The notes under the pieces were generated by a model. It was given only the letters and a program-made list of their open reading frames with translations, was not told the DNA's origin and made no database searches. Source: DATKIY01 sp963726755 (GTDB lineage: Bacteria; Actinomycetota; Actinomycetes; JAHEKZ01). From it: a stretch of 64,000 nt of DNA. Below, one piece after another: positions 17,291 to 25,684 of this stretch. Within the stretch, counting starts at the first letter, position 1. The number at the start of each line of letters is the position of its first letter. The position numbers and the translations under genes were made by a program. The DNA is taken from assembly GCA_963726755.1 (NCBI GenBank), contig CAVSDB010000003.1:868001-932000 (forward strand), written 5' to 3'.

Positions 17291-18371
17291 GACGCATCAC
17301 CAGCTGCGTCGAGGGCGTCTCCGATCAAATCGGTAGCGAACGTGGCCCGCTGAGGCGATTCTGCGGTTGCGACCACACGACGGACGGACGGGTCTTCGAA
17401 CCCTTCGTCGGCGCCGCGGACGTCCAAGGCGACTACTGTCTGATTGCCGTCGTTCGGATCGCCCCAATGACCAAGCAGGATCTCAGAATCGATGATGCCC
17501 AAGACGTCGCACAACACCGGCACCTCGAGGGTGTAACCCCACCCGGATACGTACTCCCCGTATTCACCGGTGTTGTCCAGGAGAATCGGCGACGAACATG
17601 AGCTCTCGCCCGGGAACGGCTGGGGACCGCTTCCGCTGCTGGGCAACCCACCAGTCGTACCCTTCTCCGAAGGACCAGTAGTCGACGCGCTCCGGCTTCG
17701 TGCCCGGCTCCCACACCCATCCGTCTGCGTCGGACCCTCCCGCGACGAGCCCGACGAGGTGAGTGGCATCGACCCAGGAGTACCCAATGCGGGTCTTGAA
17801 TTCCGACAGCGGCGAGTCGTCCTCTCCGCTCACCAGATCGTGGACGATCAGCTCTCCCGTCGGTGAGGAGATAGGCCATCCTGCGGCCGTCGGGCGACAG
17901 TGCGACCACCATGGAGTCAGGACCCTCGGGGTCGTCGTGGAGCAAGTTGATGGGGAGCGTCCCGAACGTCCCGGTCTTCGCGACGAGGCCGACGGCTTCA
18001 GGCGCGCCGCCGGGAAACGCCACGGGAGGAGTCAGCCAGATCGCCGCCAGCGGTCCAGGCCTGTCACCGAGGTCCGGTAGCTCCTCCCCAACGGGGTATT
18101 CGATCGGCAGCGTGATGCCCATCGCTCCCGCCGGTGCAGCGTCGAAGCGGTTGCTGAGACGATCGGCGAGGTCTACGCCGATGCCTGTGCCCACGGCGCC
18201 TACGACAAGCAAGGCTGCAGCGAATACCCCCGCCTTGTAGCGATGGGCGCGCTTGCCGCGCGCCCAAATCTCGGCCGCGGGCGCGCCTCCCGTTGGTGCT
18301 TGGTCGGCCAAGTCCGCCAGCCGGTCGTGCAGCGTGTCCATGGATTCCTCCAGTCGTAAAGCCTCACTCAT
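17287..18371 (-). CDS. Single-pass membrane protein with exported beta-propeller-like domain, sigma-factor partner (frameshifted)
   Basis: Upstream gene of the sigma-factor operon. The first frame has a cytoplasmic N-terminal region (DTLHDRLADLADQAPTGG), a transmembrane helix (AGVFAAALLVVGAVGTGIGV) and an external domain ending near MAYLLTDG. One surplus base at about 17855 moves the frame to ELIVHDLVSGEDDSPLSEF. A second shift, between 17575 and 17650, leads to the last segment, NTGEYGEYVSGWGYTLEVPV to a TGA at 17287. The layout is typical of unknown proteins paired with SigE-family sigma factors. An anti-sigma role is inferred; no zinc motif of the classic anti-sigma fold is visible. Confidence 0.65.
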
Positions 18372-19079
18372 CAACACGCGATGAGTCCCGCCTTTGGAGG
18401 GGCTCAGGTCCGAACCGGATCCATCCCAGTGGGATCAGACCGATAAAACCACTCTCGATACACCTCGATGTCGGGCAACTCAGAATCGGTTTGCGAACCG
18501 TAAGTGTCAGACGGGTCCGTCAGGCTGCGCGTCACGTCGAAGCACTCGTGCACCATCAAATCCGGGACTTGCCGTAGTCGTCGCGTTCTTGATCTGTAGG
18601 ACATCAGCGGATATAGCGAACATTGGTCCTACCAGTTCCCTAAGTGACGCGTCATTCCTGCATCGTCGGCACTTTTCGCTGCCAGTCTTCGACCGTAGGT
18701 CGAGACTCCACAACCAACCGTTGCGAACGTCCCACGTTGGCGGCTGGCGGGCGGCTCGCTCGCGTCCATCGCCGAGCGCACCGGCGCGAGCGCTGGCCCA
18801 GCTCTCGCTGGCTCGACCCTGCAACGGAGCCGCGGTCATGCTGCCCGTCCCGGCACGAAATCCCTGGCCCACGTCGAGGACAACCCCGGGCCGTCCGAAC
18901 TACGTCTAGTGGACGACCGCGCTACGCCGAGCCTCGACGCCCTCGCGTCACCCTGAGTGCGGCATCTGAGTCTGACTGGATGAACCTGTCGCTTACTCAA
19001 CCACTCCGGCCGGACCGCGCCACGCACATCACGAGTTGCTCTTTCGTTGAGTGACGGTCGTGGTGTGGCCGAGTAACTC
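18372..19079. other. Low-content interval
   Basis: About 700 bases between the sigma-factor operon and the heliorhodopsin remnant. Apart from a doubtful short reading frame at 18404-18604, I see no frame with convincing protein character. The strongly GC-rich stretch 18720-18900 gives long open frames on both strands that look like chance. This may be a decayed region. Confidence 0.45.
18404..18604 (-). CDS. Doubtful short gene or gene remnant
   Basis: A 66-residue frame whose last 50 residues (VPDLMVHECFDVTRSLTDPS and IEVYREWFYRSDPTGMDP) have balanced, acidic, protein-like composition with G or C in most third positions. The first residues are arginine-rich and unlike protein, so the true start may be later or the 5' part frameshifted or lost. 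It ends 33 bases before the membrane-protein gene of the sigma operon. I do not recognise a family. Confidence 0.25.
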   Translation of the reverse strand: MSYRSRTRRLRQVPDLMVHECFDVTRSLTDPSDTYGSQTDSELPDIEVYREWFYRSDPTGMDPVRT

Positions 19080-19421
19080 TCAACCGGCGAGTGTGCCCGC
19101 GAACACCTGCCACGCGAGTGCAGACTTGGCGAGCAGGCTCAGCGTGATGTACGTGCGCTCGCCCACGAGATAGTCGCGCCATGGCCCCACCTGTTTGTAC
19201 TGGAGCCACTGGTTCAGCGCGAAGATGTTGAAGAAGATGAAGAGCGAGACGAAGATTCCGTAGACGAACGCCGGTGGCTCGGCATCACTGGTGGCACCGG
19301 GAGCCACGAGGTAGAACGTGATGACGAGCCATGGAACGATCCCGGCGATGCAGCCGAATACGAAAGGTAACCAGCCACCGTCGCGAGGCTGGTGATACTG
19401 CTCCTGCAGCCAGCCGACCAA
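19080..19421 (-). pseudogene. Truncated heliorhodopsin (C-terminal half only)
   Basis: The 113 residues match the C-terminal part of heliorhodopsin, the inverted-topology rhodopsin family first described from an actinobacterial fosmid. Shared stretches are GWLQEQYHQPRDG, FGCIAGIVPW, APGATSD, PAFVYGIF, and LSLLAKSALAWQVFAGTL with the retinal Schiff-base lysine (Lys99 here). Helices corresponding to TM5-TM7 are present. Helices 1-4 are missing: the open frame upstream contains no ATG, and the required 400 bases are occupied by the start of the oppositely oriented cyclase gene. No hydrophobic frame for the missing half is found in any minus-strand frame there. The residual frame is unbroken, so the loss may be recent, or the fragment may still be made from TTG 19421. 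Confidence 0.85.
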
Positions 19422-19485
19422 TCTCAGGGAGGCGGTTAGGCCCGTTTCGGTGGCAGGCGCGCGGCCGTTGTCATAGTCTCGGCGC

Positions 19486-22400
19486 GTGCTCGCCTGCGGG
19501 TCCTGTGGCGCCGAGTGTGCCGAAGGATCGAAGTTCTGTGGTCAGTGCGCAACGCCATTCCAAACCGCTCGGACTCCCGCGGCACGGGAACGCAAGGTCG
19601 TCACCTCGTTGTTCTGTGACCTCGTTGGCTTCACTGCGATGTCGGAGGGGGCTGACCCCGAAGATGTCGACGCGTTGCTGGCCCGCTACTTCGCACTGGC
19701 CCGTGCGCAGATCGAGGCCCACGGCGGAGTTGTGGAGAAATACATTGGCGACGCCGTGGTCGGTGTGTTCGGCGTACCAGCCGCTCATGAGGACGACGCC
19801 GAACGCGGGGTACGCGCTGGCCTGCGAATCGTCGAGGGCGTAGAAGATCTCACCCGGCCAGACGGTCAGCCGCTCCAAGTCCGCGTGGGCGTCAACAGCG
19901 GCCCAGCCCTTGTCCGGCTGAACGTGGTGTCTGGCTCGGGCGATGGCTATCTCACCGGCGACGCAATGAACACAGCGGCGCGGATCCAGTCGGTCGCGCC
20001 CGAGATGGGTGTGGCGGTTGGTCAGGCAACATATGCGGCCACAAAGCCGGTGTTTCAGTACGTCGAACTGCCGCCTGCGGTGGTCAAGGGGAAAGCTGAG
20101 CCGTTGCTGATATGGCAAGCGGTCGCCCCACTGGCTCGGTTCGGAACCGAGATCACCCGCCGTCACGATGCCCCTCTGGTCGGGCGGGAGATCGATCTGG
20201 CGCTGCTAGAGGGTGTCTTCGACAAGGCTATGGCGTCGTCGCTCCCGCAGCTGGTGACTCTCGTCGGAGAGCCAGGGCTGGGGAAGTCGCGACTGGTCGC
20301 CGAACTCTTCGGGTACATAGACAGGCTTCCCACGCTGGTGACCTGGCGGCTGGGGCGCTGTCTGCCCTACGGAGAGGGGATCACCTTCTGGGCTTTGGGT
20401 GAGATCGTCAAGGCACATGCCGGGATCCTTGAGACCGACTCACCACAAGCCGCCCTCGCGAAGCTCGACGCCGCGCTACCCGACACAGAGGAGCGCGCCT
20501 GGCTTCGGCGCTGTCTGGCGCCGCTACTGGGCATGGGGGCCGCTACCAGCGCCGAGCAATCGGAGCTCTTCACCGCGTGGCGACGGTTCCTCGAGCACAT
20601 CGCGGAGGCGAATCCAACGGTGGTGGTCTTCGAGGACCTGCACTGGGCCGATCCGTCTCTGCTGGCCTTCGTCGAACACCTCGCTGACCACGCCGATGGC
20701 GTGCCCCTGCTGATCGTCGGGACTGCGCGCCCCGAACTTTTCGAACAGCAACGGGACTACGGCCGAGGGCTGCGCAACGCCACTCCGATTAACCTCACCC
20801 CGCTGACTACGGCGGAGACCTCCCGCCTGGTCGCAGCGCTCCTTGACACCACGGAGGTGCCGGCCGAGCTGCAAAGTCCTCTGGTGGACCGGGCCGGTGG
20901 GAATCCGCTGTTCGCCGAGGAGTACGTGCGATTGCTTCGCGACCACGACCTGCTCGATCGCGTTGATGGCGTCGTCCAACTCAAGGCCGGCGCAGAAGTG
21001 CCACTGCCGGACAACGTCCACGCCCTGCTCGCTGCCCGGCTGGACACCCTCGGCGCGGATCGCAAGGCGCTGCTTGCCGATGCGGCCGTCGTGGGCAAGG
21101 TGTTCTGGGCAGGCCTAGTGGCCGAGATGTCCGGTACGCCAGAGTCAGAGGTAGTGGAGGTGATGCGGGAACTTTCCCGCAGGGAGTTGATCCGCTCGGT
21201 CCGCCACTCCAGCATGGCCGGTCAGGCCGAGTACAGCTTCGGACACGCACTAGCGCGTGACGTCGCGTACGCGCAGCTGCCGCGGCCGGTTCGCGCGGGC
21301 CGGCACGTCGCCGCCGCCCAGTGGTTGGAGGGCCAAGCTGGCGACCGCGTGGAAGACATGGCGGACGTGCTGGCTCACCACTACGCCACCGCGCTAGACC
21401 TGGCGAGGGCCGCCGGGGACCAGACCCAAGTCGAGCAGATCGAGCCGCAGGCGGTGCGGTTCCTGTTGTTGGCCGGTGAGCGAACGCTCGGTCTGGACGC
21501 CGCGATTGCACTTACCAATCTGGAGCGTGCCCTCGCGCTCACGCCTGCCGGACATCCGCGACGGGCAAGCGCGCTCGTGGGCTACGGAATAGCGGCGCTG
21601 CAAACGGGCCACCTCGCTGAGGCGCAGGACGCGCTCGAAGAAGCCGTCGACCTGTTCCGCGACGCCGACGACATCCCGGCCACCGTCGAGGCGCTGGCAC
21701 GGCTTCGTGAGGTCCTGCAGGACCGGGGCGATCCTTCTTGGTCTGTCGTTGGCACCGCGGGGTTGCGCCTGGTCGAGGCACTTCCGCCGGGTCCGGTGCA
21801 CGTGGAGGTGTACACCGAGTTGGCCGCGGTCGAGGGAATCATGGAGCACCACGAGGTGGCGCTCAAGCACGCCGATCGGGCTTTGGCTCTGGCTGACCAG
21901 TTGGGCATCGACCCGCCGCCGCGCGTGCTGGGCTATCGAGGCGCGTCCCGAATCTGTCTCGGCGACGCGGGAGGCCTCGACGACTACCAAGACGCGATCG
22001 CTCGGGCCATGGCCGCGGGGCAAGGTCGCGACGTGGCCGTCATGTACAACTGGTTGGCCGTCGACAGCATTCGGTCCCGCGGACCGAGCGAGGTGCTTCA
22101 GGTGTTTCGGCAGGGCGTCGCGTATACCGACGCACATGGACTGACCGAGATGGGCAACCGGCTCACGGTCGGGAGCTTGGAGCTACTCCTCAGCCTCGCC
22201 GAGCTCGACGAGATTCTCGAAATCGCCGATGAGGTCGCACCACGATTGGAGGCCGCCGACGACCAGTGGACGCTACAAGATCTGCGGTCTGTTCAGACCC
22301 GAACGCTACTGCTTCGCGGCGAGGCTGACCGTACGGCTGCTTGGTTGGATTGGCTGGTCGCGATAGGCCGCGACACCGGCGATCCGCCAGCTATGGCCAT

Positions 22401-22869
22401 TGGATTCGGCGCCGCAGCGATGGCTCGGGCATCGCTCGGCGATGCTGATGGGGCCATCGCCTTGTTCAGCGAACTCGCCGACAATCGCGCGGTCAGAACA
22501 AACGTCAACTGCGCCACGCAACTGCCATTCTGGATCCGCACCTTGATCGAGCTGAACCAAATGGATCTCGCTGAACGACTGGCTGCCGCTCCACCTTCGA
22601 CGTATCCGTCGCTCGAGCACGCCTTGGTCGGCGCCCAAGCGGCGATTGCCGAAGCCCGCGGCGATCACACCACTGCCCTTGCCGGGTACACCGATGCAGT
22701 TCAGCGGTGGCGCGCGTTCACCTCCGTAACGGAAGAGGCATTCGCCTTGCTCGGTCAGGGCCGCTGCCTGGTCACTCTGGATCGCGCGGCGGAGGCGGTG
22801 CCGGTGCTGCAACAGGCCCGGGACATGTTCGCGAAGATGGGCGCCCGCCCCGCGCGTGCGTGCGGTTGA
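19486..22869 (+). CDS. Class III adenylate/guanylate cyclase fused to AAA ATPase and TPR-like domain
   Basis: Large cytoplasmic signalling protein of 1127 residues. A zinc ribbon (Cys4, Cys7, Cys18, Cys21) leads into a class III nucleotidyl cyclase domain with both metal aspartates (FCDLVGFT, Asp45, and YIGDAVVGVFG, Asp89). An ATPase module follows, with Walker A GEPGLGKSR (261-269) and Walker B VVVFEDLHWAD. The C-terminal half is helical and repeat-like, typical of TPR regions in this architecture. The GTG start is fixed by the zinc ribbon. The C-terminus is odd: one indel at about 22858-22864 would replace the last residues by AVESLLASAAP and a stop at 22897. The cyclase product type is not deducible. 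Confidence 0.9.
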   Translation: MLACGSCGAECAEGSKFCGQCATPFQTARTPAARERKVVTSLFCDLVGFTAMSEGADPEDVDALLARYFALARAQIEAHGGVVEKYIGDAVVGVFGVPAAHEDDAERGVRAGLRIVEGVEDLTRPDGQPLQVRVGVNSGPALVRLNVVSGSGDGYLTGDAMNTAARIQSVAPEMGVAVGQATYAATKPVFQYVELPPAVVKGKAEPLLIWQAVAPLARFGTEITRRHDAPLVGREIDLALLEGVFDKAMASSLPQLVTLVGEPGLGKSRLVAELFGYIDRLPTLVTWRLGRCLPYGEGITFWALGEIVKAHAGILETDSPQAALAKLDAALPDTEERAWLRRCLAPLLGMGAATSAEQSELFTAWRRFLEHIAEANPTVVVFEDLHWADPSLLAFVEHLADHADGVPLLIVGTARPELFEQQRDYGRGLRNATPINLTPLTTAETSRLVAALLDTTEVPAELQSPLVDRAGGNPLFAEEYVRLLRDHDLLDRVDGVVQLKAGAEVPLPDNVHALLAARLDTLGADRKALLADAAVVGKVFWAGLVAEMSGTPESEVVEVMRELSRRELIRSVRHSSMAGQAEYSFGHALARDVAYAQLPRPVRAGRHVAAAQWLEGQAGDRVEDMADVLAHHYATALDLARAAGDQTQVEQIEPQAVRFLLLAGERTLGLDAAIALTNLERALALTPAGHPRRASALVGYGIAALQTGHLAEAQDALEEAVDLFRDADDIPATVEALARLREVLQDRGDPSWSVVGTAGLRLVEALPPGPVHVEVYTELAAVEGIMEHHEVALKHADRALALADQLGIDPPPRVLGYRGASRICLGDAGGLDDYQDAIARAMAAGQGRDVAVMYNWLAVDSIRSRGPSEVLQVFRQGVAYTDAHGLTEMGNRLTVGSLELLLSLAELDEILEIADEVAPRLEAADDQWTLQDLRSVQTRTLLLRGEADRTAAWLDWLVAIGRDTGDPPAMAIGFGAAAMARASLGDADGAIALFSELADNRAVRTNVNCATQLPFWIRTLIELNQMDLAERLAAAPPSTYPSLEHALVGAQAAIAEARGDHTTALAGYTDAVQRWRAFTSVTEEAFALLGQGRCLVTLDRAAEAVPVLQQARDMFAKMGARPARACG

Positions 22870-22919
22870 GTCGCTTCTGGCGTCGGCCGCGCCCTGAGCG
22901 GTGAGCCTAGAGTCGACAC

Positions 22920-24599
22920 GTGACGAGTGAGCCCTCAGCTGCGCACCTAGCCGCTCCCGGACCCGCGGGTCGACGGCGTTGGCTGGCGATGCCCTTCATC
23001 GCTCTGGGCGTCGCGATGATCATCGTCGACGCCACCATCGTCAATGTCGCGATCCCCTCGATACAGCGAGACATCGGACTCACAGTTCCCGACGCGGAGT
23101 GGGTCAACTCGCTCTACTCGCTGGTGTTCGCCTCGCTGTTGTTGACGACTGGCCGGATCGGCGACATCGTCGGTCGCCGTCGGTTGTTCGTCATCGGTGT
23201 CGTGGTGTTCGTCCTCGCCAGCCTGGTCGCGGCCACCAGCCACTGGGCCGACTCCGTTCAGGTGCTGATCCTCGGACGCTTCCTGCAAGGTATCGGCGGG
23301 GCCATGATCCTGCCTGCGTCGCTGTCGACGGTCAACGCCATGTACCGCGGTAAGGACCGCGCGGTCGCCTTCGCGATCTGGGGCTCGACGATCGGCGGCA
23401 CCGCCGCGTTGGGGCCGTTGATCGGTGGCTGGCTGACCACTTCGTTCGGTTGGCAGTGGGCGTTCCTGATCAACGTCCCCATCGGTCTGTGCATTCTGTT
23501 TGGGTTGCTCCGCTACGTACCGGAAACCAAGGATCCGGACGCCAAAAGAGGTTTCGACCTCGTCGGCACGGCGCTCTCGATCGTGGGGCTGTCGGCCCTG
23601 GTGTTCGGTCTCATCGAAGGTCAGCGTTACGGCTGGTGGACCCCCATGGCACAGTTCAGCGCAGCCGGAATTGATTGGCCACTCGACTCGATCGCGCCTA
23701 GTGCTTTCGCGTTTGCACTCTTCGCCGTATGCCTGACTCTGTTCATCTTCCTCGAGCGACGCAGGATGCGCGCCAACGCCACTGTGCTGCTGAACTTTCA
23801 GCTGTTCGACGTACGTTCGTTCCGCTACGGAAACATCGCGGCGTTGATCGTCAGCCTCGGTGAGTTCGGACTACTTTTCGCGTTGCCGCTCTTCTTGCAG
23901 AGCGTGATCGGGTACTCCGCGTTCGACACCGGAATCGTGCTTCTCTCGCTGGCTCTTGGAGCCTTCGCGTCCAGCCCGGGAGCAGCCAAGATCGCCAACC
24001 GGTACGGCGGACGCACTGTCGTTCGGCTGGGATTGGCCTTAGAAGTCGTCGGCATCGTCGGCCTTGGGGAGGTCGCGTCGACGACCAGTACCGGCTGGAC
24101 CTTCGCGCCCTGGCTCTTCGTCTACGGAGTAGGTGTCGGCTTTGCGACGGCCCAACTAACCGGTGTGATCATGGCCGACATTCCGGTGCAGGAGTCTGGC
24201 CAGGGATCGGCCATGCAGAGCACATCACGTCAGATCGGGGCAGCGCTGGGGACGGCAATCCTCGGTGCCGTGCTCCTCGTGTCGCTGGGTCGCACCGTTT
24301 CCGACGGGTTGACCGAAGCCGGATTCAGCGCCAGCGACACCGTCCGGATTTCCTCGGCTCTCAAAAGCGAGCCGACCTTGCTTGCCCTGCCTGCCGACCT
24401 GGTACCTCCACAACTCGGCATCACCGACCAGGTCAGGGCGGTGGCCGATGAGGCCTTCGTCACCGCGATCCGCAATGTCGCGCTGGTTGGTGCTGGCTGG
24501 GTACTGCTCGGCTTGATCTCGACCCTGCTGCTGCCGAGCGAGTCTGCTCGAAGAAGCAGCATGAATGCCCCGACCGGCCAGGGTGTTGACACGACCTGA
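22920..24599 (+). CDS. MFS multidrug exporter, DHA2 (14-helix) family
   Basis: A 559-residue proton-driven drug/H+ antiporter of the EmrB/QacA type. The first helix carries the DHA2 motif IIVDATIVNVAIPSIQRD. Motif A is GRIGDIVGRRRLF, and motif C-like LGPLIGGWLTTSFGWQWAF follows. About fourteen hydrophobic segments are visible. The start is GTG, and the gene lies 50 bases after the cyclase gene, so cotranscription is possible. The exported substrate cannot be inferred. Confidence 0.9.
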   Translation: MTSEPSAAHLAAPGPAGRRRWLAMPFIALGVAMIIVDATIVNVAIPSIQRDIGLTVPDAEWVNSLYSLVFASLLLTTGRIGDIVGRRRLFVIGVVVFVLASLVAATSHWADSVQVLILGRFLQGIGGAMILPASLSTVNAMYRGKDRAVAFAIWGSTIGGTAALGPLIGGWLTTSFGWQWAFLINVPIGLCILFGLLRYVPETKDPDAKRGFDLVGTALSIVGLSALVFGLIEGQRYGWWTPMAQFSAAGIDWPLDSIAPSAFAFALFAVCLTLFIFLERRRMRANATVLLNFQLFDVRSFRYGNIAALIVSLGEFGLLFALPLFLQSVIGYSAFDTGIVLLSLALGAFASSPGAAKIANRYGGRTVVRLGLALEVVGIVGLGEVASTTSTGWTFAPWLFVYGVGVGFATAQLTGVIMADIPVQESGQGSAMQSTSRQIGAALGTAILGAVLLVSLGRTVSDGLTEAGFSASDTVRISSALKSEPTLLALPADLVPPQLGITDQVRAVADEAFVTAIRNVALVGAGWVLLGLISTLLLPSESARRSSMNAPTGQGVDTT

Positions 24600-24728
24600 G
24601 GACCTTGGACCCTAGATCAATCCAGTAGCGGCTGGTGACATCTGAACCTGACCAGTGGTTAGCCACCGTCGCCCTCGCCGCCAAGAAGTCGAGGCGATCG
24701 CACCCCAGGGTCTGAGAGGAAGCGGACG

Positions 24729-25637
24729 ATGACCAAGAAGAAGGACAAGCACAAGAAGAAGAAGGACCTAAAGGAACGCGGCGGCCGCGGTGCGAGCTCG
24801 AAGGATCTCGAGGCCACCACGAAAGAAGGTCAGACGTCGCGGGCGCGTACTGAAGAACCTGCGAGAACGATGAAGCGGAAAGAGTACGAGAAAGAAATGC
24901 GGATCCTGCAGGGTGAGTTGGTGGCCATGCAGGAGTGGGTCAAGGCGACTGGTGCCAAGGTCTGCATCGTGTTCGAAGGCTTGGACTCGGCAGGCAAGGG
25001 AGGCACGATCCGGCGGATTACCGAGCGGACCAGCCCGCGGGTGTTCAAGCACATCGCCTTGCCGACCCCGACCGAGCGCGAGAAGTCGCAGATGTACATC
25101 CAGCGGTATATCGCTCACTTCCCGTCGGCTGGTGAGGTCGCCATCTTCGACCGCAGTTGGTACAACCGTGCCGGTGTCGAGCCGGTGATGGGGTACTGCA
25201 CCCCGGAGCAGAGTGAGAAGTTCATCGAGCAGGTGCCTGCAGTGGAGAAGGCGATGGTCGACAACGGGATCATTCTGATTAAGTACTGGCTCAACGTCAG
25301 TGTTGATGAGCAGACGCGTCGTCTCGAAAGCCGGATCGAGGATCCTCGCAAGATCTGGAAACTGTCCCCGACGGACCTCAAGTCTTACCGCCGTCACTAC
25401 GACTACTGCCGGGCTCGGGACGCCATGCTCGCCGCTACCGATACCGGGTGGGCACCGTGGTTCGTGGTCGACAACAACGACAAGAAGCGGGGACGGCTCA
25501 ACATCATCTCCCACCTGCTCGGCCAGATCCCTTACCAGCCGCTGCCACCGCAACAGGTCAAGATGCCCCGGAAGCCCAGCCCCCGCGGCTACACCCAGCC
25601 AGAGCTACCGCTGCACCGCGTCCCGGCCATCTTCTAG
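24729..25637 (+). CDS. ppk2: Polyphosphate kinase 2 (class I PPK2)
   Basis: Phosphotransferase that uses polyphosphate to phosphorylate nucleoside diphosphates, or the reverse. The 302-residue protein has a lysine-rich N-terminal leader (MTKKKDKHKKKKD), Walker A FEGLDSAGKGG (82-92), the lid-region arginines in RRITERTSPRVF, and Walker B FDRSWYNRAG (140-149). The core ends with WFVVDNNDKKRGRLNIISHLL. A GAGAGGAAGC ribosome site precedes the ATG. A P-type ATPase follows after 47 bases. A second polyphosphate enzyme, Ppk1, is encoded elsewhere in the window. Confidence 0.93.
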   Translation: MTKKKDKHKKKKDLKERGGRGASSKDLEATTKEGQTSRARTEEPARTMKRKEYEKEMRILQGELVAMQEWVKATGAKVCIVFEGLDSAGKGGTIRRITERTSPRVFKHIALPTPTEREKSQMYIQRYIAHFPSAGEVAIFDRSWYNRAGVEPVMGYCTPEQSEKFIEQVPAVEKAMVDNGIILIKYWLNVSVDEQTRRLESRIEDPRKIWKLSPTDLKSYRRHYDYCRARDAMLAATDTGWAPWFVVDNNDKKRGRLNIISHLLGQIPYQPLPPQQVKMPRKPSPRGYTQPELPLHRVPAIF

Positions 25638-25684
25638 ACGCGCGAACAGGACACCCAGATGCTCACCGACAAGAGAGATCGACT

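Noticed and set aside
18507..18909. Long open frames on both strands in the interval before the heliorhodopsin remnant
   Set aside because: The GC-rich stretch opens frames in several registers at once, without domain-like segments or ribosome sites.
15556..19421. Integrative element inserted at tRNA-Lys
   Set aside because: No integrase, no phage or plasmid gene, and no repeat of the tRNA 3' end were found in the window.
19471..20166. Long open frame on the minus strand opposite the cyclase start, where heliorhodopsin helices 1-4 should be
   Set aside because: Its translation has no hydrophobic helices and no rhodopsin motifs; it is the antisense shadow of the zinc-ribbon/cyclase domain.
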